64,000 bases of DNA from JAHEFT01 sp963700705 (GCA_963700705.1 CAVOYQ010000004.1:1-64000); one strand, 5' to 3'; shown: positions 8,362 to 20,114, counted from the stretch's first letter. A program made the numbers and translations. The notes: generated from the letters alone by a model not told the origin.

Positions 8362-9019
8362 ACCGGAGGAAGGGGTTCTTCTGTACAGTTACTGGAGGAG
8401 TTCATCGGCGTACCGCGTCAGGATTGCGCTGAACCTCAAGAAAATCGTGTACCGGCAGGAATTCGTCCACCTGGTCCGGGAAGGGGGTGAGCAGAACTCA
8501 GCCGGTTACCGTGCGATCAATCCGTTGGGACTCGTCCCTGCATTGGTCCATCGGGGAAACACCATCGTTCAGTCAATGGCCATATGCGAATACCTGGAAG
8601 AAGTTTTCTCCGGACATCCACTGCTGCCGGCAGACCCGGCCGGCCGGGCGCGCGTCAGAAGCATAGCGCAATCCATAGCCAGTGAAATCCAGCCGCTGAA
8701 CAACCTGGCAGTCATGAATTACCTGAGGGAAGGCATGCGCCTGGACGAAGCGGCCACAAGTGACTGGTATGCCCACTGGATTGCCCGCGGTTTTTCCGCG
8801 GTTGAGTCCTGGTTGTGCGCTTCCGGCAGTGGCCTTTATTGCCATGGAGACGTTCCAACCCTGGCAGATTGCTTCCTGGTGCCGCAGGTTTACAACGCGG
8901 AACGGTTTTCCATTGACCTGTCGCCCTATCCGGCAATCCGGCGGATAGCCGGGCAATGCCGGACCTTGCCTGCATTCGGGGATGCAGCGCCGGAAAACCA
9001 GGCGGACGCCTCTGCTTAA
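8351..9019 (+). CDS. maiA: Maleylacetoacetate isomerase (zeta-class GST)
   Basis: MaiA isomerises maleylacetoacetate to fumarylacetoacetate with glutathione. The 222-residue protein has the zeta-class N-terminal motif SSSAYRVRIALNLK (residues 17-30), the substrate motif NPLGLVPALVHRG, QSMAICEYLEE, and a helical C-terminal domain with LADCFLVPQVYNAERF. Its start overlaps the fahA stop, so it is coupled to the same operon. The serine-rich motif differs slightly from the textbook SSCSWRVRIAL. Confidence 0.92.
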   Translation: MAHEPEEGVLLYSYWRSSSAYRVRIALNLKKIVYRQEFVHLVREGGEQNSAGYRAINPLGLVPALVHRGNTIVQSMAICEYLEEVFSGHPLLPADPAGRARVRSIAQSIASEIQPLNNLAVMNYLREGMRLDEAATSDWYAHWIARGFSAVESWLCASGSGLYCHGDVPTLADCFLVPQVYNAERFSIDLSPYPAIRRIAGQCRTLPAFGDAAPENQADASA

Positions 9020-9148
9020 TCAGTCCCTGCCCAGGATCCATGGAGCGCTTTTTCATCGGGCAGAGGCCCGTAAGACTAAAAAGGGGCTTAACATCGGATA
9101 CCCGCATGCGTCATAATCACCGGCTGAATCTTTGAAATCTGCAAAGCC

Positions 9149-9511
9149 ATGCGAAAACCAGCCATAGTCTTTTTAACCCTGCTCCTGGTGGCCTGTGCCA
9201 CACCCAAGCCCGCCCCGGATGCGTTCGTGGATGCCGAACAGGCCATAAACGAGGCCGTTGCGGCAGGTGCGGAAGAGCACTCACCGGTCGAACTCCGGTT
9301 TGCGCGGGAAAAACTGGCAGAGGCCCGGAAAGGCATGGAAGTCAGGCAGTACGACAAATCTTTTTACCTGATCGAACAGTCCGAAATAAACTCCGAACTG
9401 GCCATTGCAAAATCGCGGGCTGCCGTGATGCGGGCCAGGGTCGCAGATCTGACTCGTGAAAATGAAATTCTCCGTGAGGAATTCGAGTCCACCTACGGGG
9501 AGGATTTCTGA
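9149..9511 (+). CDS. DUF4398 lipoprotein
   Basis: The 120-residue protein has a lipobox LLLVACATPKP near residue 16. The mature part is an Ala/Glu-rich helical domain, with DAEQAINEAVAAGAEEHSPV followed by LRFAREKLAEARKGM, typical of DUF4398. Its stop touches the next gene, a longer lipoprotein with the same domain plus OmpA, a pairing common in Gammaproteobacteria. The likely place is the periplasmic face of the outer membrane. The exact role is unknown. Confidence 0.8.
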   Translation: MRKPAIVFLTLLLVACATPKPAPDAFVDAEQAINEAVAAGAEEHSPVELRFAREKLAEARKGMEVRQYDKSFYLIEQSEINSELAIAKSRAAVMRARVADLTRENEILREEFESTYGEDF

Positions 9512-10510
9512 TGAGCACCAGGCGTAACGGTTTCACGGCGGGTTTGCTTCTCCTGCTCATGGGAATAATGCTGGGCGCATGTGGCACCGCACCAAAACAG
9601 GATCTCGCGTTGCAACAGGTACGCGCCCAACTGGACGATCTGCAGGCCAACAAGGAACTGGCCGGCTACGCCCCCCTGGCCCTCGCCGAGGCGGAGCGCA
9701 GCTTGCGGCAGGCGGAGACTGCTACCGGCGACGACACTCAGCGGATTCACCTGGTTTACATGGCCGATCGCAGAATCCAGGTTGCCCGCGCCATAGCGCA
9801 GAACGCGCAACTGGAAGCGGAATATCAAACGCTCGGTGAAGAACGCAACGAGATGCTGATCAAGGCCAGCAAGGCCGAGGCCGAGCGGGCCCGGGCTGAA
9901 GCCGAGCAGGCGCGGATGATTTCCCAGGCGACGGCCGAGGATGCCGAGCGGGCGCGCCAGGAAGCCCTGGAAGCACAGCAGCGCGAAGCCGCCTCGGCTC
10001 GTGACGCAGAGCAAGCTCAAAAAGAGGCGCAGCAAGCCAAGGCACTGGCCGCATCGAGCGTGACTGAAGCCCAGCTGGCGCGGCGCGAGGCCGACCTGGC
10101 CATGGAGCAGGCGGATACCCTGCGCAGGCAGCTTGAAAATCTCCAGCTGCGGCAAACGGAAAGTGGTGTCGTGGTGACCCTTGGCGACGTGCTGTTTGAA
10201 AGCGGACAGACACAATTGCTCGATGAAGCAATGGCCAGCCTGGTGGAAGTGGTCGACCTGCTTGCAAAGCGAGCCTGACAAGAACATACGCATCGAAGGG
10301 CACACCGATTCGACCGGTGACGCCGAAACCAACCTGCAAATTTCTGAACGGCGCGCGAATTCCGTGTTCGAGGCCCTGGTCTCGCTCGGTGTCGACCGCA
10401 GCCGTTTTACCGTGGTCGGGATGGGTGAAGATTTTCCCATCGCCAGCAATGATACCGAGGAAGGGCGGCGCCAGAACCGCCGCGTGGATGTCATTCTGCT
10501 GGATCAATAA
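9511..10510 (+). CDS. OmpA-family peptidoglycan-binding lipoprotein with DUF4398 and coiled coil (one frameshift)
   Basis: The lipobox MLGACGTAP lies near residue 24. A DUF4398-like helical part follows, then a long Ala/Glu/Arg coiled coil (about residues 110-205). An OmpA-like domain begins at VVVTLGDVLFESGQ and ends with the peptidoglycan-binding GHTDSTGDAETN, SERRANSVFEAL, GMGEDFPIASN and GRRQNRRVDV. The frame breaks at about 10265-10277, between the two halves of the OmpA domain; joined, the protein has about 333 residues. It probably tethers the outer membrane to peptidoglycan and is co-transcribed with the DUF4398 lipoprotein before it. Confidence 0.88.
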
Positions 10511-10759
10511 ACCGTTGTCGTTGCCCCTTGCTGTCAGCAGGTATTTGCGCTAGATTTAACGCAGAAACATGGTTCTTATCAGCAAAATCGGAGTTCGCGG
10601 ATAATGGCTCACAAGGCTGGCGTCTGTCGCATGTCACCTGCTGAACCCCGTTCCACACTTTTAGATCACATTCATTCATATTTTCGATGAAGCGCGATGG
10701 CCGGCAACTTGCCGGAGCGCCTCGTCGACTGTTTCGTTACGTTAAACCGGAGGATTCCT

Positions 10760-10975
10760 ATGTTCGAACACCACCAGGAAGAAATGGAAAAACTGATGAA
10801 AGAAAACGAAGATTTTCTTCGTATCTATAATCGTCATCAGGAATTGGACAAAAAAGTAACCGCTGCCGAGATCGGCACTGCTCCGATGGAAGACCTCGCC
10901 CTGATCAAGCTGAAAAAGGAAAAACTCCGGGCCAAAGACCAACTGGCCCGTATCATGAATGAAGCCCGGTCCTGA
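10760..10975 (+). CDS. DUF465 (YdcH-like) small protein
   Basis: The 71-residue protein starts MFEHHQEEMEKLMKENEDF at the ATG preceded by CCGGAGGA. An upstream ATG at 10697 is in frame but has no ribosome site. The sequence is a helical hairpin ending in LIKLKKEKLRAKDQLARIM, as in DUF465 proteins. The function is not established. A strong terminator follows 20 bases after the stop, so it is a single-gene unit. The 250 bases upstream (10511-10759) hold no other gene that I can see. Confidence 0.85.
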   Translation: MFEHHQEEMEKLMKENEDFLRIYNRHQELDKKVTAAEIGTAPMEDLALIKLKKEKLRAKDQLARIMNEARS

Positions 10976-10994
10976 CCGGAGCCGAAAAATCGAA

Positions 10995-11030
10995 AAACGG
11001 CCGGGCGCGAAAACCCGGCCGTTTCTTTTT
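10995..11030 (+). terminator. Rho-independent terminator
   Basis: An 11-bp stem AAACGGCCGGG/CCCGGCCGTTT with the loop CGCGAAAA is followed by CTTTTT. It ends the DUF465 gene. Confidence 0.85.
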
Positions 11031-11080
11031 AAGGAGCCCGGAACCGAAGACTCCCTGAACACGAATGTCGAGACGTAGTG

Positions 11081-12454
11081 ATGCCTGTATATAACAATGT
11101 CCTGGAATTGATTGGTCAGACGCCAGTCGTGCGGATCAACCACCTGGATACCGGACCCTGCGAGCTGTTCATCAAGCTCGAGAGCCAGAATCCCGGGGGC
11201 TCGATCAAGGACCGGATCGGTCTGAAAATGATCGAGGATGCGGAAGCCGCCGGCAGGATCAGCCCCGGTTCGACGCTGGTGGAAGGTACAGCGGGTAATA
11301 CCGGCCTTGGCCTGGCGCTGGTCGCGGCGCAAAAAGGCTATCGCCTGATCCTGGTGATACCCGACAAGATGAGCCGGGAAAAAATTTCCAACCTCAAGGC
11401 CATGGGAGCCGAGGTCGTTCTGACCCGGTCGGATGTCGCCAAGGGCCACCCGGAATACTACCAGGACCTGGCGAAACGGATCGCATCCGAACACGATGAT
11501 GCTTTTTTCATCAACCAGTTCAGCAACCCCTCGAACCCGCAGGCGCACGAAGAGGTAACCGGTCCGGAAATATGGGAGCAGATGGACGGCGACCTGGACG
11601 CGATTGTTCTCGGGGTCGGGTCCAGCGGCACCGTGACCGGACTGTCGAAATACTTTGCCCGCACCGCGCCTGCACTCGAACTGGTGCTGGCTGACCCCGA
11701 GGGTTCCATCCTGGCCGAGTACATCAACCAGGGAACCCTGGCCACAAAAAGCGGCAGCTGGATGGTCGAGGGCATCGGTGAGGATTTTCTGCCGACGATC
11801 AGCGATTTTACCCGCGTCAGCAAGGCGTACTGCATCAGCGACAGGGAAAGCTTCCTGGCCGGGCGGGAGTTGTTGACCCGTGAGGGCATTCTCGCGGGTT
11901 CGTCCACCGGAACATTGCTGGCTGCGGCGCTGAAATATTGCCGGGAACAGACTGAAGCCAGGCGGGTGCTGACCTTCGCCTGCGACACGGGAAATCGCTA
12001 CCTGTCGAAGATGTACAACGACTTCTGGATGCGCGACCAGGGTTTCATGGACGTGGAAAACCATGGCGACCTGAGGGACCTGATCGCACGGCCTTACCAG
12101 TCTCACGACACGGTAACGATCGGGCCGGACGAGCCGCTGGCCAACGCTTACAAGCGGATGAAACTGTACGACGTATCGCAGTTGCCGGTGATCGAAAACG
12201 GAACGCTGGTGGGCATTCTCGACGAATCCGACCTGCTGCTCGCCGTCGCCGGGGATGCGCAACGTTTCGACGACATCGTCCGTGACGCGATGGAAACCGA
12301 CCTGACCGAGATCGATGTACACGCCCCGGTCGAAGACCTGATGCCGATTTTCAATCGTGACTTCGTCGCGATCGTCAAGGATGGACCGCAGTTTCTTGGC
12401 CTGATTACCCGCGTGGACCTGTTGAATTACCTGCGAAGAAAGGCGGACCGTTAA
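11081..12454 (+). CDS. cbs: Cystathionine beta-synthase
   Basis: CBS condenses serine and homocysteine to cystathionine with PLP. The N-terminal catalytic domain has ELIGQTPVVRI, the PLP lysine in NPGGSIKDR (K43), the EGTAGNTGLGLA loop and GVGSSGTVTG. The C-terminal part (about residues 340-455) holds a pair of CBS domains (YDVSQLPVIENGTLVGIL, then FVAIVKDGPQFLGLI). There is no N-terminal haem-binding extension, as expected for bacteria. The start is the ATG at 11081; a GTG one codon upstream is also in frame. The stop shares one base with the start of the lyase gene. Together they form a reverse transsulfuration operon from homocysteine to cysteine. Confidence 0.92.
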   Translation: MPVYNNVLELIGQTPVVRINHLDTGPCELFIKLESQNPGGSIKDRIGLKMIEDAEAAGRISPGSTLVEGTAGNTGLGLALVAAQKGYRLILVIPDKMSREKISNLKAMGAEVVLTRSDVAKGHPEYYQDLAKRIASEHDDAFFINQFSNPSNPQAHEEVTGPEIWEQMDGDLDAIVLGVGSSGTVTGLSKYFARTAPALELVLADPEGSILAEYINQGTLATKSGSWMVEGIGEDFLPTISDFTRVSKAYCISDRESFLAGRELLTREGILAGSSTGTLLAAALKYCREQTEARRVLTFACDTGNRYLSKMYNDFWMRDQGFMDVENHGDLRDLIARPYQSHDTVTIGPDEPLANAYKRMKLYDVSQLPVIENGTLVGILDESDLLLAVAGDAQRFDDIVRDAMETDLTEIDVHAPVEDLMPIFNRDFVAIVKDGPQFLGLITRVDLLNYLRRKADR

Positions 12455-13623
12455 TGAGCCAACAGAAAGAAAAAAACCACCAGCTGGCGACACGGGCCAT
12501 TCATGCAGGCCAGCAACCGGATCCGTCAACCGGTGCGATCATGACCCCGATATTCGCGACTTCCACCTATGTTCAGCGAAGCCCGGGCGAGCACCAGGGC
12601 TGGGAGTACTCGCGCAGTCACAACCCGACGCGCGATGCCTATGAAAAATGCATTGCGGACCTGGAAAGCGGTATCCGTGGTTTCGCCTTCTCTTCCGGCA
12701 TGGCGGCAACCGCCACCCTGCTTGAACTGCTGGATTCCGGCGATCACGTGGTGGCCGGTGACGACCTGTACGGCGGTACGTTCCGGCTGTTTCACCGGGT
12801 CAGGGAGCGGTCGGCGAAACTGCAGTTTTCCTTCGCCCGCCTGGAGGACACGGACAGTTTGCGCTCAGCCATGCGGCCGGATACGCGCCTGGTCTGGGTC
12901 GAGACGCCGACCAACCCGATGTTGAAAATCGTGGACATCGCGGCGGCCGCTGAAATCGCCCATGAACACGGCGCATTGCTGGTGGTGGACAACACCTTTG
13001 CCAGTCCGATGCTGCAAAGGCCACTGGAGCTTGGCGCCGACATCGTGATGCATTCCGCCACCAAGTTCCTGAACGGCCATTCCGACATGGTGGGCGGGGT
13101 CGCGGTCGTTCGTGACGATCCGGAATTGGCTGAAAGGCTCTGGTTCCTGCTCAATTCGGCCGGGGCGATCCAGGGGCCTTTCGACAGTTTCCTGGTCTTG
13201 CGGGGGCTCAAGACCCTGGCGCTGCGAATGAAAGCCCACTGTGACAACGCTCTGAAGATTGCACGGTGGTTGTCGGAACATCCAGCGATCGAGCGGGTGA
13301 TTTATCCGGGGCTGGAAAACCACCCCCAGCACCAGTTGGCGATGCGCCAGATGAGCGGGCAGGGCGGCGGCATCATCAGTATCGACATCCGCGGCGGGCT
13401 GGAAAAATCACGCCGTGTGCTGGAGCGCTGCAAGCTGTTCGCGCTGGCGGAAAGCCTGGGCGGCGTCGAGAGCCTGATCAACCATCCGGCCATCATGACG
13501 CACGCCTCGGTTCCGCAGGATATCCGGGCGCGGCTCGGGATCAGCGATACGCTGGTTCGCCTGTCGGTGGGCGTGGAAGATGTCGACGACCTGATTGGCG
13601 ATCTGGAAGAGGCGTTGTCGTAG
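12454..13623 (+). CDS. Cystathionine gamma-lyase / gamma-synthase family PLP enzyme
   Basis: This 389-residue Cys/Met-metabolism PLP enzyme has THEETH-like FSSGMAATATLLELL, the aspartate region VVDNTFASP, the PLP lysine in SATKFLNGHSDMVGG (K204), and the C-terminal SLGGVESLINHPAIMTH and RLSVGVED. The family includes MetB (gamma-synthase) and MccB/CGL (gamma-lyase), which are hard to separate by eye. The coupled CBS gene makes the lyase role, giving cysteine, the better fit. The stop codon TAG lies inside a REP-like palindrome. Confidence 0.88.
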   Translation: MSQQKEKNHQLATRAIHAGQQPDPSTGAIMTPIFATSTYVQRSPGEHQGWEYSRSHNPTRDAYEKCIADLESGIRGFAFSSGMAATATLLELLDSGDHVVAGDDLYGGTFRLFHRVRERSAKLQFSFARLEDTDSLRSAMRPDTRLVWVETPTNPMLKIVDIAAAAEIAHEHGALLVVDNTFASPMLQRPLELGADIVMHSATKFLNGHSDMVGGVAVVRDDPELAERLWFLLNSAGAIQGPFDSFLVLRGLKTLALRMKAHCDNALKIARWLSEHPAIERVIYPGLENHPQHQLAMRQMSGQGGGIISIDIRGGLEKSRRVLERCKLFALAESLGGVESLINHPAIMTHASVPQDIRARLGISDTLVRLSVGVEDVDDLIGDLEEALS

Positions 13624-13686
13624 GAGCGAATTTATTCGCGATTGTTCTTTTCGCCAAGAGATAATCGCGAATAAATTCGCTCCTAC
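13620..13686. repeat. REP-like palindrome, copy 1
   Basis: An inverted repeat has arms beginning GTAGGAGCGAATTTATTCG, separated by about 20 bases. It lies between two convergent genes, and the TAG in each arm is the stop codon of the adjacent gene (13621-13623 on plus, 13683-13685 on minus). It probably also acts as a bidirectional terminator. Confidence 0.85.
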
Positions 13687-14690
13687 GATTCTGTGCGCTG
13701 AAGGCTGACGATGCCGTCAATTTCGGTGAGCAGGTTTTCCCTGCAAATGTCGCCTTCCAGGTAAATGCGCGGAATTTCCCCCGGAGCTTCGGCCTCCAGG
13801 GTCTGCCGGACCAGGTCGAAGTCCTCACGGTTGCGGATGTACACCTTCAGCAATCCCTGGTTATCGAGTTGCGCGTGGGAATCACCGGTCAGGCGGTGAC
13901 CTTCTTCCAGCAGGCTGCGCACGTTCCTCAGTGATTCACTCAGCTGGTTGGCGACCTGGTTTTCATGGTGCGTCTGGTGCCCTACCACGCTGGCGGTCCC
14001 GGAAATCAGGAATTGCTGCGAACCGTTCAGGCGCAGGATCGTGCCGCGGGAAAACAACGGGCTGCGCGGCCCGTATTGCCGGGGATAGCGCCAGGCGCTG
14101 ACCTGGCGTGGATTTTCAACATCCAGGCCGGGCAGGGCCGCGGCCAGGAAATAGACCTGCAGGGCCGGTTCGTCACCCGGCGATCCGATCGCGGTGGCCG
14201 CCGGCAGGGGCGGCCGGTCGCCCGGGTCGATCAACACCGCATCTGCGCGCCCCAGGCAAAATTGCCGGTAAAGTTCTTCATCCCCGGTTCCCTGGTTGAT
14301 GCCGGGAATATAATTCCAGATTTTCAGCGGCCACTGGTGCGGCGACTGCAGCAGGTAGGTCTGCAGGATATCGTAGGCCAGCCGGCTGGACTCGCGCATC
14401 GCGCCGGTTTCGCGGAGGTCCAGTGCGATATGTCCCATGGTCAGTTGTTCGCCCTGGGCGAAGCGCAAACGGTCCCAGTTACCGGTTTTGATCGGGCCTG
14501 CGCATCGCCAGACTTCCACCATGCCCGGGCTGTCCAGCTGTTTCAGCGCAACCGGCACGTGCCGGGGATCGGTCGATTCAAGCGGAGAGCGGCCGAATTC
14601 GAAGACCGCGAGTACGTCTTCGCCGCGGTTCAGCCAGTGTTTGACCGGTTCCTCCTCGTAGGAGGCCTGCAGAGTAGGTAGTGTCTTCAT
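13683..14690 (-). CDS. Chorismatase (XanB2/FkbO-Hyg5 family)
   Basis: Chorismatases hydrolyse chorismate to hydroxybenzoates or dihydroxycyclohexadienoate. The 335-residue protein has the RidA-like C-terminal fold with the family motif ISGTASVVGHQTHHE (about residues 230-245), followed by NQLSESLRNVRSLL. In Xanthomonas, XanB2 makes 3- and 4-hydroxybenzoate; 4-hydroxybenzoate feeds ubiquinone. Here the gene is the last of an operon with etfQO, etfB, etfA and aacS, which fits a supply of quinone precursor. The product type cannot be told by eye. The stop TAG comes from the REP-like repeat. Confidence 0.75.
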   Translation of the reverse strand: MKTLPTLQASYEEEPVKHWLNRGEDVLAVFEFGRSPLESTDPRHVPVALKQLDSPGMVEVWRCAGPIKTGNWDRLRFAQGEQLTMGHIALDLRETGAMRESSRLAYDILQTYLLQSPHQWPLKIWNYIPGINQGTGDEELYRQFCLGRADAVLIDPGDRPPLPAATAIGSPGDEPALQVYFLAAALPGLDVENPRQVSAWRYPRQYGPRSPLFSRGTILRLNGSQQFLISGTASVVGHQTHHENQVANQLSESLRNVRSLLEEGHRLTGDSHAQLDNQGLLKVYIRNREDFDLVRQTLEAEAPGEIPRIYLEGDICRENLLTEIDGIVSLQRTES

Positions 14691-14702
14691 GGAAACGGCG
14701 GT

Positions 14703-16652
<1,950 letters not shown>

Positions 16653-16655
16653 TCA

Positions 16656-17595
16656 TTAGCCCAGCAGTTTTTCCAGTTCCGGGATCACGCTGAACAGATC
16701 GCCGGCCAGGCCGATGTCGGCAATTTCAAAAATGGGCGCTTCGGTGTCCTTGTTCACTGCCACGATCGTGCCGGCATCCTTGATGCCTGTGACGTGCTGG
16801 ATGGCGCCTGAAATTCCGAACGCAAGGTAAAGGTCGGGGGCAATGATTTTGCCGGTTTGGCCTACCTGCATATCGTTGGGGCAGTAACCGGCGTCCACTG
16901 CAGCGCGCGAGGCGCCGACGCCTGCACCAAGTTTGTCCGCCAGCGAATAGATCAGTCCGAAATTTTCTTTGCTGCCCAGGGCGCGCCCCCCGGAAACGAC
17001 CCTCGAAGCGCTCTGCAGGTCGGGGCGTTCGCCGCCGCCGGCCGACAGTCCGATATAGCGCGTGTGCTGCGCAGGCGCTGCTGCCGGCTGCGCGTTGCTC
17101 GATCGTTGCGTTGCCCGAGTCACCGGCGGCTTTCCAACTGGCGACCCTGGCGGTCGCGATCACTTTCGCGCCCGCGGCGGTTTCCACGTCCACGATCGCG
17201 TTTCCGGCGTAAATCGGGCGCTTGAACGAGCCCGGACCATGTACTTCCATCACGTCGCTGACCTGGTTGACCCCGGCGAGCGCCGCGATGCGCGGCATCA
17301 GGTCTCGCCCGAGCGTGGTCGAGGGGCCCAGCACGTGGCTATAGTCCGCGGCCAGGGCAAGCGCTTCAACCGCCCAGTTGGCTGCCAGCGGCGCCGCCAG
17401 GTGCGCCGCGTTCACGGCTATGACCTTGCTGACGGAATCCAGCTTTGCGGCCTGTGCAGCAACGGCGTCGATACCGTCGCCAAATACGGCGATGTCGATC
17501 TCGCCGCCAATCGCCTGTGCGCAGCTGACAACCTTGGCCGTGCTGGTGTTCAGTGTTTCGCCGTCGTGTTCGGCAATGATCAGGATCCTGCTCAT
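16656..17595 (-). CDS. etfA: Electron transfer flavoprotein alpha subunit (one frameshift)
   Basis: The alpha subunit binds FAD and passes electrons to ETF-QO. The N-terminal frame begins MSRILIIAEHDGETLN and runs through GPSTTLGRDLMPRIAA. The C-terminal frame holds the FAD domain, with VVSGGRALGSKENF, SRAAVDAGYCPNDMQVGQTG and SGAIQHVTGIKDAG. The two frames join at about 17095-17115 and give about 312 residues, the family length. The start overlaps the etfB stop (ATGA). Confidence 0.95.
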
Positions 17596-18338
17596 ATCAA
17601 CCCCCTGTTCTTCAATTCCTGGACCAGTTGGGCGGCGTCTTCAACCATGATGCCCTTCTGGCGTTGTGGTGGTGGTGCGAAATGATGGACATTCAGGTTG
17701 CCTTCGACGGCCACACCCAGTTCATCGAGGGAGATGACATCCAGCGGCTTGCGCTTGGCTTTCATGATGTCGGGCAGCTTGACGAAGCGGGGCTCGTTCA
17801 TTCGCAGGTCAACCGAGACGACAGCCGGCAAGTCGACTTCGATCGTTTCCAGGCCGGCGTCGACTTCGCGCGTTACCGTTGCAGAGTTCCCGTTCAGCAC
17901 CATTTTTGATGCGAAGGTGGCCTGGGGGCGGTCCCACAGGGCCGCAAGCATCTGGGCGGTCTGGCTGTTGTCATCGTCGATCGCCTGCTTGCCGAGGATC
18001 ACCAGACCGGGTTGTTCGCGTTCGATAATCTTGAGAAAGGCCCGTGCAACGCTCAATGGCTGCAGTGGTCCGGAAGTCTTGATCTGGATGGCCCGGTCCG
18101 CGCCCATCGCCAACCCGGTGCGCAGTTGCTGCTGGCACTCGTCGCCGCCGGCCGAAACCACGATCACTTCTTCGGCATTGCCGGCCTCCTTGATGCGCAG
18201 GGCTTCTTCCAGCGCAATTTCGTCGAAGGGGTTTACACTCATTTTGACGCCGTCGGTATCGACGCCGCTGCCGTCGGGAAGTACGCGGACACGGACGTTG
18301 TAGTCGACCACACGTTTTATGCCAACCAGTATTTTCAT
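17592..18338 (-). CDS. etfB: Electron transfer flavoprotein beta subunit
   Basis: The 248-residue protein starts MKILVGIKRVVDYNVRVRV. It has MSVNPFDEIALEEALRIKE, the AMP-binding region and the recognition-loop region LGKQAIDDDNSQTAQMLA, then VVSVDLRMNEPRFVKLPDIM. It is the partner of EtfA in the soluble heterodimer that collects electrons from acyl-CoA and related dehydrogenases. It is flanked by etfQO upstream and etfA downstream in one operon. Confidence 0.97.
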   Translation of the reverse strand: MKILVGIKRVVDYNVRVRVLPDGSGVDTDGVKMSVNPFDEIALEEALRIKEAGNAEEVIVVSAGGDECQQQLRTGLAMGADRAIQIKTSGPLQPLSVARAFLKIIEREQPGLVILGKQAIDDDNSQTAQMLAALWDRPQATFASKMVLNGNSATVTREVDAGLETIEVDLPAVVSVDLRMNEPRFVKLPDIMKAKRKPLDVISLDELGVAVEGNLNVHHFAPPPQRQKGIMVEDAAQLVQELKNRGLI

Positions 18339-18361
18339 TGGTTTTCCTGTCTCCTCGAGAG

Positions 18362-19963
18362 TTACATGTTCTGGTAATTGGGGCCGCTGCCGCCTTCGGG
18401 CGTGACCCAGTTGATGATCTGGTACGGGTCCTTGATGTCGCAGGTCTTGCAGTGCACGCAGTTGGCGGAATTGATCTGCAGTTGTATTGCAGCGCCTTCT
18501 CCGACCATTTCGTACACCTGGGCCGGGCAGAACCGTGTGCAGGGATTATTGTACTCTTCCACGCAGCGGGTGCTGCAGATATCCGGTTCGAGAATTTGCA
18601 GGTGCACGGGCTGATCTTCATCGTGTTCGGTAGCTGCAAAGTACACCGAAGCCAGCCGGTCGCGGGGCGGCAAATCACGACTGATCCAGTGCCGGTCGGG
18701 CGGCGTGTAGCCATCCAGTTTTTTCAGCGAACTGTCATCCGCGTGGATCGAAAGGGTGATGGGCAGTTTGCCGGCGGTCACGGTTTCGATCGCCGCGCGC
18801 AGGAAACCGCGCCAGAACCCCTTGTAGAAAGCCGGCCGGATGTTGCGGACTTTATACAGTTCCTTGACCACCTGAGATTCGCGCAGCTTCCGGTCAAAAC
18901 CCTCCGCGACCGATGTTGCGGCCAGGTGGTCTGCGGCCAGGATGCCGCAGCGCATGGCCTGGTGGGTGCCCTTGATTTTCGGCACGTTCAGCGTACCGGC
19001 GGAGTCGCCTATGATCAGCGCACCGGGCATTTCGGTTTTTGGCAATGACTGGTAGCCACCCTCGGCAATGGCGCGCGCACCGGAGGAAAGAATTTCGCCA
19101 CCTTCGAGCATTTCGTGGATCATCGGGTGATTCTTCATCTGCTGGAAGGCTTCGAAGGGCACGAATTCCGGGTCCTGGTAGTCCAGCCCGCAGACAAAAC
19201 CGATCGCGATGCGGTCCTTGTCCAGGTGATAGATAAAGCTGCCGCCATAGGTCTTCGAATCCAGCGGCCAGCCTGCCGTGTGCTGAACCAGTCCGGGCTT
19301 GGACTTTCCGGGCTGGACGCGCCACAGTTCTTTCATGCCGATTCCATAGGTCTGGGGATCTGAGTCCTTGTCCAGCTCGAATTTTTTGATCAGGCGCTTG
19401 CTCAGATGGCCGCGCACGCCCTCGCAGAAAACCGTGACGGGAGCATGGATCTCGATGCCCTGCATGTAGGTATCTTTGGGCTGGCCGTCGCGGCCAACGC
19501 CCATGTCGCCAATCACCACGCCGCCAACCGCCCCGTTTTCGGTGAAATGAATTTCAGATGCGGCGTAACCGGGGAAAATGTCAACTTCCAGCGCCTCGGC
19601 CCGGTTGGCCATCCAGGCGCACATGGCGCCCAGTGAAACAATGTAATTCCCGTGGTTTTTCTGTTGCGGGGGGGTCGGAAGCCGACGCCTGCCTTTTTGA
19701 CTGAGCAGCCAGATTTCATCCCTTTCGACCGGTATGCAGATCGGCGGAGGGTTATCGCGCCAGCCCGGCAGCAACTCGTCCAGCGGTTCGGGCTCGATCA
19801 CGGCGCCCGAGAGTATATGCGCGCCGATTTCCGAGCTCTTTTCGATCACGGCGACCATCAATTCGGGCTTCTGCTGTTTCAGGCGAATGGCGCAGGACAG
19901 GCCGGCCGGCCCGGCCCCGACGATGATAACGTCATATTCCATGATTTCGCGTTCGGTCATCAT
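18362..19963 (-). CDS. etfD: ETF-ubiquinone oxidoreductase
   Basis: ETF-QO is a monotopic inner-membrane flavoprotein with a 4Fe-4S cluster; it oxidises ETF and reduces ubiquinone. The FAD fingerprint DVIIVGAGPAGLSCAIRLK is at the N-terminus. HILSGAVIEPEPLDELLPGW and PKIKGTHQAMRCGILAA follow. The C-terminal ferredoxin-like part has CVHCKTCDIKDPYQIINW with the upstream cluster cysteine in RFCPAQVYE. An in-frame ATG at 19993 exists, but the AGGAGAAG site fits the ATG pair at 19963/19960. It heads the operon etfQO-etfB-etfA-aacS-chorismatase. Confidence 0.96.
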   Translation of the reverse strand: MMTEREIMEYDVIIVGAGPAGLSCAIRLKQQKPELMVAVIEKSSEIGAHILSGAVIEPEPLDELLPGWRDNPPPICIPVERDEIWLLSQKGRRRLPTPPQQKNHGNYIVSLGAMCAWMANRAEALEVDIFPGYAASEIHFTENGAVGGVVIGDMGVGRDGQPKDTYMQGIEIHAPVTVFCEGVRGHLSKRLIKKFELDKDSDPQTYGIGMKELWRVQPGKSKPGLVQHTAGWPLDSKTYGGSFIYHLDKDRIAIGFVCGLDYQDPEFVPFEAFQQMKNHPMIHEMLEGGEILSSGARAIAEGGYQSLPKTEMPGALIIGDSAGTLNVPKIKGTHQAMRCGILAADHLAATSVAEGFDRKLRESQVVKELYKVRNIRPAFYKGFWRGFLRAAIETVTAGKLPITLSIHADDSSLKKLDGYTPPDRHWISRDLPPRDRLASVYFAATEHDEDQPVHLQILEPDICSTRCVEEYNNPCTRFCPAQVYEMVGEGAAIQLQINSANCVHCKTCDIKDPYQIINWVTPEGGSGPNYQNM

Positions 19964-20049
19964 TCTTCTCCGGTCAACCTTCCGCCAGCCCAAAACACCA
20001 TATTATAGCCGTTGATCGGTGAGCGATGTACGAGAGTATCCGATAAAAA

Positions 20050-20114
20050 TTCGCGATTGAAATCGCTCCTACGTGATCCAGCGCCACCCGTAGGAGCGGA
20101 TTCATCCGCGATCA
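20050..20114. repeat. REP-like elements, copy 2 (diverging arms)
   Basis: Two arms of the same family occur here: TCGCGATTGAAATCGCTCCTAC ending near 20073, and GTAGGAGCGGATTCATCCG from about 20090. Both lie between the divergent etfQO and the small zinc-locus gene. In this copy the GTAGGAGCG ends face each other on the inside. Confidence 0.75.

Noticed and set aside
10742..12529. A 595-codon open frame on the minus strand
   Set aside because: It runs antisense through the DUF465 and CBS genes, both of which have clear family motifs and ribosome sites.
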